In this document: positions 57,903-64,000 of the stretch, in pieces
Position numbering within the stretch: position 1 is the stretch's first letter
How the letters are laid out: each line of letters opens with the position of its first letter
Assembly: GCF_023544865.1 (NCBI RefSeq)
Contig: NZ_JAMJFX010000008.1
Coordinates: 78,377 to 142,376, forward strand
DNA: 64,000 bases
Source: Phaeovulum molybdatiresistens
Lineage (GTDB): Bacteria; Pseudomonadota; Alphaproteobacteria; Rhodobacterales; Rhodobacteraceae
Direction: 5' to 3'
Translations under genes and position numbers: made by a program
The notes under the pieces: model-generated
Seen by the model: the letters and a program-made list of their open reading frames with translations, nothing else
The model's database searches: none
Told to the model about the DNA's origin: nothing

Positions 57903-59696
57903 TCAGACCTGGACCTGTTCCACGACATAGGTGCCCGGCGCCGGGGCCAGCACCGGATGACCCGGCCCACCGGGTTTGCGCGCCGCGACCATGCGCCCGG
58001 ACCGTTCGGCCAGCCATGCGCCCCAGCGCGGCCACCAGCTGCCCTTGTGGTGATCGGCCATCCCCTTCCATTCGTTGGGATTTTCGATGGGTGCGGTGCT
58101 GGTGTAATGGCCGTATTTGTCCTTGGTGGGCGGGTTCACGATGCCCGCGATATGGCCCGATTCCGACAGGATGAAGGTCTTGTCCGCCGATCCCATCTGC
58201 GCCACCCCGTTGAATGACGCGATCCAGGGCGCGATATGGTCGGTTTCGCAGGCAATGGCGCAGAGCGGCACCTTGACGCCCGAGACATGCAGCCTTTCCC
58301 CCATCATATCCACGCCCGCGCCGGTAAAGCGGTCCTGCTGGCACAGCCAGCGCAGATATTCCACCGCCATGCGCGCGGGCAGGTTGGTGCTGTCGCCGTT
58401 CCAGAACAGCAGGTCGAAGGCGGGCGGCGGTTCGCCCATCATATAGCTGCGGATCGCGGGCTGATAGATCAGGTCGTTCGAGCGCAGATAGCTGAAGGTG
58501 CGCGTCATGAAATAGGACGACAGCACCCCATCGGCCTGGCATTGCGCCTCGATCCCGTCGACGAAATCATCCTGCAGGAAGGCGGTGAATTCGCCCTGAT
58601 CGGAAAAATCGGTCAGCGTGGTGAAGAAGGTGGCGGAGTTGATCGACTTGTCGCGCCGCTTGTCCAGCAACGCCAGCGTCAGGCTTAGCGTGGTGCCGGC
58701 GATGCAATAGCCGATCGCGTTGACCTTGGGTTCGCCGGTGATCGCCTTGACCTGATCAATCGCGGTCAGATAGCCGTCCTGGATATAGGTGTCGATGCCG
58801 GTGTCGGCATAGCTGGGATCGGGGTTCTTCCAGCTGACGACAAACAGCGTGAAACCCTGATCGACGATCCAGCGCACAAGGCTGTTTTGCGGCTTCAGAT
58901 CCAGGATGTAGAACTTGTTGATCCACGGCGGAAAGATGATCAGCGGGGTCTTGTGCACCTTTTCGGTCGTGGGGCTGTACTGGATCAGCTCAAACAGGTG
59001 GTTGCGATAGACCACCGCGCCTTCGGCGGTGCCGATGTTGCCGCCGACCTGAAAGGCCTCTTTGTCGGACAGGGTCACGACCAGATCGCCCTTGTTCGCC
59101 TCGATGTCGCGCACAAGGTTTTCCAGACCCTTCACCAGGCTTGCGCCCTCGGTTTCAATGGCGCGTTCCAGCGCGTCGGGGTTGGTGGCCAGGAAATTCG
59201 TCGGCGCCAGCATGTCGATGATCTGGCGGGTAAAGTAATCCACCCGGCGGCGGTCCTTTTCTTCCAGCCCGTCGATCTTGGAAACCGTTTCCTCCAGCGC
59301 CCGGGCCGAGATCAGGTATTGCTGCTTGATGAAGTTGAAATAGGGGTGGCTGTCCCACAGCGGGTTGGCAAAGCGGCGGTCCTTGGGGCCGGGGTCGGCG
59401 GGCGGCTTCATCTGCCCCTGGGCCAGCGCCTGGCTGGCCTCAAGGTAGTGCTTCATCGCCTGGCCCCAGTAATTCACCTGTGATTCGAGAATGCGCGAGG
59501 GATGATCCATCCATTCCTTCATCATCGCCGCCCCTGCCGTAAGGTAAAGATCGGCGCCCGGGCCTTCCAGCGCGGGGTTCGGGCTGCGTTTGTTGGACAG
59601 GGCGGCAACAAGGCGTTGCGACAAAGCCTCGATTCTCGCCAGATTCTCGATCATTTGCTGCGATGCAGCGGGCGGAGACTTGTCACTTGTTGTCAT
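57903..59696 (-). CDS. phaC: class I polyhydroxyalkanoate synthase
   Basis: 597 residues. The lipase-box variant is GYCIAG with the nucleophile Cys331. The catalytic Asp lies in ETDHIAPW and the His in LSESGHIAGIVNPP. The N-terminal domain has the family motif NPLWDSHPYFNFIKQQYL. It polymerises (R)-3-hydroxyacyl-CoA into PHA granules. It is divergent from the depolymerase gene phaZ with 100 nt between starts, and it precedes phaP and phaR. A CTGC-N3-GCAG box lies within codons 10-13. Confidence 0.96.
   Translation of the reverse strand: MTTSDKSPPAASQQMIENLARIEALSQRLVAALSNKRSPNPALEGPGADLYLTAGAAMMKEWMDHPSRILESQVNYWGQAMKHYLEASQALAQGQMKPPADPGPKDRRFANPLWDSHPYFNFIKQQYLISARALEETVSKIDGLEEKDRRRVDYFTRQIIDMLAPTNFLATNPDALERAIETEGASLVKGLENLVRDIEANKGDLVVTLSDKEAFQVGGNIGTAEGAVVYRNHLFELIQYSPTTEKVHKTPLIIFPPWINKFYILDLKPQNSLVRWIVDQGFTLFVVSWKNPDPSYADTGIDTYIQDGYLTAIDQVKAITGEPKVNAIGYCIAGTTLSLTLALLDKRRDKSINSATFFTTLTDFSDQGEFTAFLQDDFVDGIEAQCQADGVLSSYFMTRTFSYLRSNDLIYQPAIRSYMMGEPPPAFDLLFWNGDSTNLPARMAVEYLRWLCQQDRFTGAGVDMMGERLHVSGVKVPLCAIACETDHIAPWIASFNGVAQMGSADKTFILSESGHIAGIVNPPTKDKYGHYTSTAPIENPNEWKGMADHHKGSWWPRWGAWLAERSGRMVAARKPGGPGHPVLAPAPGTYVVEQVQV
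59658..59668. promoter_or_regulatory. PhaR-type box inside the phaC start region
   Basis: CTGCGATGCAG, i.e. CTGC-N3-GCAG, within codons 10-13 of phaC. It matches the two boxes at phaP in half-site spacing. It would act as a roadblock operator if bound. Confidence 0.45.
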
Positions 59697-59796
59697 GGTA
59701 ATAAATCCTCCCTATCCTCATCGAAACATACCGTCGCATCCGCGGGGGGGTAAAGCGGCGAAATGGTTAACGGTGCCTCTCGCGAAGGAGACCTGA

Positions 59797-61083
59797 ATGA
59801 AGGGCATGATGCGATACGACCTGATGGAAACCATCAGGAACACCAATGAATGGATGGGGGCCTCGGCCCGCGCGATGGCATCTTACCCGGTCTGGGGCAT
59901 GGTGCCGCATCCGATGTTCAAGGTCATGTCCGCCTGGGGGCGGGTGACGGAACGGTCCTTTGCGCGCATGGTGATCAAGCCCGACTGGGGCATCCGGTCG
60001 ATCACCGGCACCGACGGGCGCGACCATCTGGTCAATGTCGAGACGCTGGTGGAAAAGCCCTTCGGCAACCTGATCCATTTCAATATCTCGGGGCGCGAAC
60101 CGATGGCGCGCCGGGTGCTGCTGGTGGCGCCGATGTCGGGCCATTATGCGACGCTGGTGCGATCCACCGTGGCCAGTCTGCTGCCCGATTGCGAAGTCTA
60201 TGTGACAGACTGGCACAATGCCCGTGACATTCCGGTGTCGGCGGGCAAGTTCGACATCGAAGATTACACGCTCTACCTGGTGGAATTCCTGCGCCACCTG
60301 GGCCCCGACATCAACGTGATCGCGGTCTGCCAGCCCGCGCCCCTGGCGCTGGCCGCCACCGCCTATCTGGCCGAGGAAGAGCCCGCCGCCCAGCCGCGCA
60401 CGCTGACGCTGATCGGCGGCCCGGTCGATCCCGACGCCGCCGCAACCGAAGTCACCGACTTTGGCCGGCGCGTGACGATGGGCCAGCTGGAACATCTGGT
60501 GATCCAGCGCGTGGGCTTCAAATACAAGGGCGTGGGCCGGATGGTCTATCCGGGGCTGATGCAGCTGGCGTCCTTCATCTCGATGAACCTCGACAAGCAT
60601 TCCGCCGCCTTCCAGGAAAAGATCCTGAACGAGGCCAAGGGCGATGGGTCCGAGCATGACCAACACAACCGCTTTTATGATGAATATCTGGCGGTGATGG
60701 ACATGACGGCGGAATTCTACCTGTCCACGGTGGAACGCATCTTCAAGGGGCTTGAGGTCGCGCAGAACCGCTTTGTCGTGGCCGGCAAGCAGGTGGATAT
60801 CGGCAAGATCACCACCGTCGCGGTGAAAACCGTGGAAGGCACCGAAGACGACATTTCCGCGCCCGGGCAATGTGTGGCGGCCTTGCGGCTGTGCACCGGC
60901 CTGCCCGACAGCAAGAAGGCGCACCATCTGGAACCCGGCGCGGGCCATTACGGTATCTTTGCCGGGTCCAGCTGGCGTAACAATATCCGCCCGCTGGTGC
61001 TGGACTTCATCGACCAGAACGCGGGCGACAGCGTCCGGCCCAAGGGCCGCACCAAGGTATCCGCGCTGCGCCCGGTCAGCTGA
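59797..61083 (+). CDS. phaZ: intracellular polyhydroxyalkanoate depolymerase
   Basis: 428 residues of the PhaZ group with a Cys nucleophile: AVCQPAPLAL places Cys178, with LIGGPVDPDA (Asp) and EPGAGHYGIFAGSSWR (His) as the triad. The N-terminus (MRYDLMETIRNTNEWM) is typical. It hydrolyses stored PHA. Divergent from phaC with a 100-nt shared promoter region; GGAGACC precedes ATG by about 5 nt. A terminator lies 24 nt downstream. Confidence 0.95.
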   Translation: MKGMMRYDLMETIRNTNEWMGASARAMASYPVWGMVPHPMFKVMSAWGRVTERSFARMVIKPDWGIRSITGTDGRDHLVNVETLVEKPFGNLIHFNISGREPMARRVLLVAPMSGHYATLVRSTVASLLPDCEVYVTDWHNARDIPVSAGKFDIEDYTLYLVEFLRHLGPDINVIAVCQPAPLALAATAYLAEEEPAAQPRTLTLIGGPVDPDAAATEVTDFGRRVTMGQLEHLVIQRVGFKYKGVGRMVYPGLMQLASFISMNLDKHSAAFQEKILNEAKGDGSEHDQHNRFYDEYLAVMDMTAEFYLSTVERIFKGLEVAQNRFVVAGKQVDIGKITTVAVKTVEGTEDDISAPGQCVAALRLCTGLPDSKKAHHLEPGAGHYGIFAGSSWRNNIRPLVLDFIDQNAGDSVRPKGRTKVSALRPVS

Positions 61084-61106
61084 CCCGCGCGCGGTTTTGC
61101 CAGATC

Positions 61107-61129
61107 GGCGGCCCTGCGGGGCCGCCTTT
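61107..61129 (+). terminator. rho-independent terminator of phaZ
   Basis: Stem GGCGGCCC / GGGCCGCC with loop TGCG, then TTTCATTT. It abuts the stop of the opposing hydrolase gene. Confidence 0.75.
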
Positions 61130-61842
61130 CATTTCAGCAGCAAGGGCGCATCAAGCCATTCGCCCAGCGCCTGGGTGACCTTTTCGGGCTGTTCCAGCGG
61201 CGCCAGATGGCCCGCGCCCAGGATCAGGCGGAAACTGGCATGGGGCATCAGCTCGGCCAGGAATTCATGCCGCCGCGGCGGGCAGATCGTGTCATGTTCG
61301 CCGCACAGCAGCAGCGCCCGCACCTTGGTATTGCGCAGCGCGCGCTGTTGGTCGGGGCGGCGCATCAGCGCGCGGGACTGGCGCTGAAAGGTCTCGGCGC
61401 CCAGGGCCTCGGCCATGTCGATCATCATCGCCTGCACCTCGATCCGGCCCGGGCCGGGGGCCAGCGCCTCGGGCGGGATTTCCTCCAGCATCGCCTCGGT
61501 CAGCTTGCCCGCGCGGGCGCGCACGATGCGCGGTTCGCGCGCGGCGGCGACCTGGGGCGATTCGGGCAGGGGTGAGACATCGGCCAGCGCGATCCGCGTC
61601 ACCCGGTCCGGCGCGCGGCGCAGGATTTCCATCGCCACCAGCGCGCCCAGCCAATGGCCCAGCAGCGCAAAGGCCGGGGGCGCATCGGCCAGCACCGCCT
61701 CAGCCATCTCCTCGATCGTGGTGCCCTGGGCAAGGGGGGCCACATGCACCGGGCGGGTGGCGGAAAAGGTGACGATCTGGTGCCAGAACAGCCGCGCATC
61801 GGCCATCAGTCCGGGCAGGATCAGCAGCGGTTCAGGGCGCAT
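61129..61842 (-). CDS. alpha/beta hydrolase with Trp at the nucleophile position
   Basis: 237 residues of the alpha/beta-hydrolase fold. The nucleophile elbow reads LLGHWLGALVAME: the catalytic Ser of GxSxG is Trp64 (codon at 61651-61653). Asp184 (CGEHDTICPP) and His212 (GAGHLAPLEQP) are in their normal places. The protein is otherwise complete (MRPEPLLILPGLMADARLFW at the N-terminus, LADVSPLPES cap). TGG differs from the Ser codon TCG by one base. It could be a pseudo-enzyme, a non-hydrolytic relative or a recent mutation. Convergent with phaZ. Confidence 0.85.
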   Translation of the reverse strand: MRPEPLLILPGLMADARLFWHQIVTFSATRPVHVAPLAQGTTIEEMAEAVLADAPPAFALLGHWLGALVAMEILRRAPDRVTRIALADVSPLPESPQVAAAREPRIVRARAGKLTEAMLEEIPPEALAPGPGRIEVQAMMIDMAEALGAETFQRQSRALMRRPDQQRALRNTKVRALLLCGEHDTICPPRRHEFLAELMPHASFRLILGAGHLAPLEQPEKVTQALGEWLDAPLLLK

Positions 61843-61884
61843 CGGGGCCTCGGGCTTTCCTGGGTTTCTGGGGGCGCATGGGGG

Positions 61885-62631
61885 TCATATACGCGCCAGA
61901 ACCTCATCCAGTGCGGTTTCGATCAGCCGCAGGCAGTCGGGGTCGGAAAAGCGGTGATCGGCGCCCTTGACCAGCGTCAGCCGCATGTCGGGGCAATCGG
62001 CATGGGCCAGCAGGCGCAGCGCCACATCCTGCGGCACATCCGCATCCGCCGTGCCCTGCAGCATCCGCACCGGGAAGGGCAGGGGCAGGGGGCTGCGCAG
62101 CACCAGCCGGTTGCGGCCTTCGTTGATCAGGCGGCGGGTGATGACATAGGGGTCGTCGCTGTAGTCCGAGGGCAGTTCGATCCGGCCCGTTTCCTCCAGC
62201 TTGCGGCGGGTGGGGGCATCCATCCCGGCCCACATGCTGTCTTCGGTGAAATCGGGGGCGGCGGCGATGGTGACCAGGCCCGCGATCCGTTCGGGCATCG
62301 CCCGCGCGATCAGCAGCGCGATCCAGCCGCCCATCGATGACCCGACCAGCACCTGGGGCCCCTGCGTCAGCGCGGTGATCGCATCGCGGGCATCTTCGAA
62401 CCAGTCGCCGATCGCGCCATCCAGGAAATCGCCGCCCGACTGGCCGTGGCCGGAATAGTCAAAGCGCAGGAAGGCGCGGCCCTGCGCGCGGGCCCATGCT
62501 TCCAGCGCCAGGGCCTTGGTGCCTTCCTTGTCGGATCGGAAGCCGCCCAGAAAGACGATGCCCGGCCCCTTGCCCTCGGTCCGGTCATAGGCGATGCGGC
62601 GGTTTTCGGGGGTGGTAAGATATTCGGTCAT
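61885..62631 (-). CDS. alpha/beta hydrolase (ABHD10-like acyl esterase)
   Basis: 248 residues. The nucleophile elbow is intact, VLVGSSMGGWIALL with Ser near 98; the acid is in GTADADVP and the His in VKGADHRFSD. The N-terminal FLGGFRSDKEGTKALALEAWAR and FDYSGHGQSGGDF are typical of the ABHD10/YcjY-like group, which includes thioesterases or S-depalmitoylases. The substrate is unknown. It precedes the Trp-variant hydrolase on the same strand by 42 nt, suggesting a two-hydrolase unit. Confidence 0.92.
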   Translation of the reverse strand: MTEYLTTPENRRIAYDRTEGKGPGIVFLGGFRSDKEGTKALALEAWARAQGRAFLRFDYSGHGQSGGDFLDGAIGDWFEDARDAITALTQGPQVLVGSSMGGWIALLIARAMPERIAGLVTIAAAPDFTEDSMWAGMDAPTRRKLEETGRIELPSDYSDDPYVITRRLINEGRNRLVLRSPLPLPFPVRMLQGTADADVPQDVALRLLAHADCPDMRLTLVKGADHRFSDPDCLRLIETALDEVLARI

Positions 62632-62718
62632 CTGGCCTCCTTGTCAGGGGCAGACTAACCCGCCCCGCCGCCGGGTGCCAGTGTGATGGGCGCGCTGGCC
62701 GTGGCGCACGCTATCGCG

Positions 62719-63030
62719 TCAGCCCCGCGCCGCTTTTTCCGCGATGCCCGAGGTGCCCTCGCGCCGGTCAAGTTCGGCCAGCACATCGGCCAGCGCCACA
62801 TCGCGCGCGGCCAGCATCACCAGCAGGTGATAGATCACATCGGCGGCTTCGGCGGTCAGGCGGGCGCGGTCGCCCTTGACCGCCTCGATGATCGCCTCGA
62901 TGGCCTCTTCGCCGAATTTCTCGGCGCATTTTTCCGGGCCCTTGGCCAGCAGTTTTGCGGTCCAGGAGCTGTCGGGATCGGCACCCTTGCGGGCGGCGAT
63001 GGTGGCGGCAAGGCGGTCAAGCGTGGTCAT
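62719..63030 (-). CDS. hisE: phosphoribosyl-ATP diphosphatase
   Basis: 103 residues of the all-alpha NTP pyrophosphatase fold. The motifs are [24 protein letters not shown] and [17 protein letters not shown], with the EExxE...ExxD metal residues. It removes pyrophosphate from phosphoribosyl-ATP, the second histidine step. Stand-alone HisE (not fused to HisI) is usual in Rhodobacterales. Start MTTLDRLAA lies 16 nt after hisF, so the genes are co-transcribed. Confidence 0.95.
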   Translation of the reverse strand: MTTLDRLAATIAARKGADPDSSWTAKLLAKGPEKCAEKFGEEAIEAIIEAVKGDRARLTAEAADVIYHLLVMLAARDVALADVLAELDRREGTSGIAEKAARG

Positions 63031-63046
63031 GGGGGGGGCGCTTTCA

Positions 63047-63805
63047 TCAAAGGCGGACGGGGATGCCGGCGGCGGCCATGTGTTCCTTGGCCTGACGGAT
63101 CGTGTATTCGCCAAAGTGGAAGATGGACGCGGCCAGCACCGCCGAGGCATGGCCCTGCGTCACGCCCTCGACCAGGTGGTCCAGCGTGCCGACCCCGCCC
63201 GAGGCGATGACGGGGATGTCCACCGCATCGGCGATGGCGCGGGTCAGCGGGATGTTGAAGCCCGCCCGCGTGCCGTCGCGGTCCATCGAGGTCAGCAGGA
63301 TTTCCCCCGCGCCCTTGGCGGCGACGGTGCGGGCGAATTCCACCGCGTCGATGCCGGTGGGGCGGCGCCCGCCGTGGGTGAAGATTTCCCATTTGCCGGG
63401 TGCCACGGTCTTGGCGTCGATCGCGACCACGATGCACTGGCTGCCAAAGCGGTCGGCGGCCTCGGCGACGACATCGGGGTTGGCCACGGCGGCGGAATTG
63501 AAGCTGACCTTGTCGGCGCCCGCCAGTAGCAGCGCGCGCACGTCATGCTGGGTGCGCACACCCCCGCCCACCGTCAGCGGCATGAAACATTGTTCGGCCG
63601 TGCGGGTGACCAGATCATACATCGTGCCGCGGTTTTCATGCGTGGCGTGGATGTCGAGGAAGGTCAGCTCATCCGCCCCCGCCGCGTCATAGGCCTTGGC
63701 GGCCTCGACCGGGTCGCCCGCGTCGATCAGGTTGACGAAGTTGACGCCCTTGACCACGCGGCCATCGGCCACGTCGAGGCAGGGGATGATGCGGGTCTTG
63801 AGCAT
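63047..63805 (-). CDS. hisF: imidazole glycerol phosphate synthase subunit HisF
   Basis: 252 residues, TIM barrel. The first catalytic Asp is in [18 protein letters not shown] and the second in [12 protein letters not shown] (Asp near 130). The phosphate sites are VGGGVRT and [12 protein letters not shown]. With HisH it converts PRFAR and ammonia to imidazole glycerol phosphate and AICAR. AAGGAG lies 8 nt before ATG. The upstream his genes (hisA, hisH) are not in the 195 nt left of the window on this side; a possible insertion-sequence edge may separate them. Confidence 0.96.
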   Translation of the reverse strand: MLKTRIIPCLDVADGRVVKGVNFVNLIDAGDPVEAAKAYDAAGADELTFLDIHATHENRGTMYDLVTRTAEQCFMPLTVGGGVRTQHDVRALLLAGADKVSFNSAAVANPDVVAEAADRFGSQCIVVAIDAKTVAPGKWEIFTHGGRRPTGIDAVEFARTVAAKGAGEILLTSMDRDGTRAGFNIPLTRAIADAVDIPVIASGGVGTLDHLVEGVTQGHASAVLAASIFHFGEYTIRQAKEHMAAAGIPVRL

Positions 63806-64000
63806 GGCGGACTCCTTTGGCGCCCTCATACAGGGCCGGGGCGCACAAGGGCAAGCGCCGAGACATCAGGCAGGGCGGGGGCGCTGCCCCCGGCCAGCCC
63901 CTAAGATAAATGTTGAACAACCTTAGCAGGCCGCTGAAGAAGTCGGTTATGCAGAACGGTTTCCTTTCGGCGCAACTGTCCGGGTTTGGCTTCGGGCGCC
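63806..64000. other. right-edge non-coding stretch with a repeat stub and low-GC patch
   Basis: No gene is evident. It holds a truncated intergenic element J (hairpin 63877-63891) and then, from about 63902, a markedly AT-richer stretch (TAAGATAAATGTTGAACAAC) followed by CAGGCCGCTGAAGAAGTC. The latter resembles the kind of terminal sequence seen in some insertion sequences, but no transposase is visible before the window ends. Confidence 0.35.
63876..63893 (+). repeat. intergenic GTATTT element, copy J (truncated)
   Basis: The hairpin GGGGG-CGCTG-CCCCC is present, followed by GG, but the expected CCCCCGGAGTATTT part is absent; unrelated AT-richer sequence begins 10-15 bases later. Confidence 0.5.

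Overview
The window is chromosomal DNA from a high-GC alphaproteobacterium, almost certainly of the order Rhodobacterales (Rhodobacter/Paracoccus-like). The grounds are the gene content (cho/bet choline locus, PccR-controlled propionyl-CoA genes, phaZ/phaC/phaP/phaR block, an AI-2E transporter-hdaA-ppk-ppx string), very GC-rich wobble positions, and a repeated intergenic element that I associate with this group. I found no rRNA, tRNA, CRISPR or prophage. The only hint of a mobile element is a low-GC patch at the right edge.

Layout. 1-5750 (minus): an amino-acid ABC importer operon that ends in two glutamine-synthetase-like enzymes flanking a class I glutamine amidotransferase. 5882-9054: small TerB, DUF1330 and monooxygenase-like proteins, a Bax-inhibitor-1 membrane protein and a quinone oxidoreductase. 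9423-18210: XRE regulator, hisN, guaD, mgtE, 5-formyl-THF cyclo-ligase, a metallophosphoesterase, an SLC13/TrkA-C transporter, a small lipoprotein and yebC. 18295-20894: argP-like regulator divergent from a LysE/ArgO exporter, then an EamA permease. 20911-27741: choXWV (minus) divergent from betI-betB-betA (plus), with a BetI-type palindrome between them; this imports choline and oxidises it to glycine betaine. 27796-32000: secreted nuclease, YdcH-like protein, pccR, an MFS exporter and a DUF486 protein. 32166-41613: pccB, four small genes, pccA, a DUF4174 protein (minus), a sulfotransferase-like gene and methylmalonyl-CoA mutase, i.e. carboxylation of propionyl-CoA and conversion to succinyl-CoA. 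41757-44411: GNAT, DjlA-like, EEP-nuclease and small secreted proteins. 44416-50010 (minus): AI-2E family protein, hdaA, ppk, ppx. 50147-53957: proS, lolC/E, lolD and an ArsC/Spx-like protein. 54058-56409 (minus): cold-shock protein and thrS. 56603-61083: phaR, phaP, phaC (minus) and phaZ (plus), the polyhydroxyalkanoate cycle. 61129-63805 (minus): two alpha/beta hydrolases, hisE and hisF.

Much of the content is carbon storage and C3 metabolism (propionyl-CoA route, PHA granules, polyphosphate) plus osmolyte and amine import. Regulators sit next to their likely targets (ArgP/LysE, BetI/bet-cho, PccR/pcc, PhaR/pha), and palindromes suited to BetI, PccR and PhaR can be read in the promoters.

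The most unusual signal is not a gene. About eleven copies of an intergenic element (G-tract/C-tract hairpin, optional second hairpin, then a conserved GTATTT core and a CAAGAWGAAG tail) lie at gene boundaries, mostly just after a stop codon in the sense direction. Others worth a look: an alpha/beta hydrolase whose nucleophile serine is tryptophan, strong hairpins just after both periplasmic binding protein genes, and a promoter-embedded PhaR palindrome at phaP.
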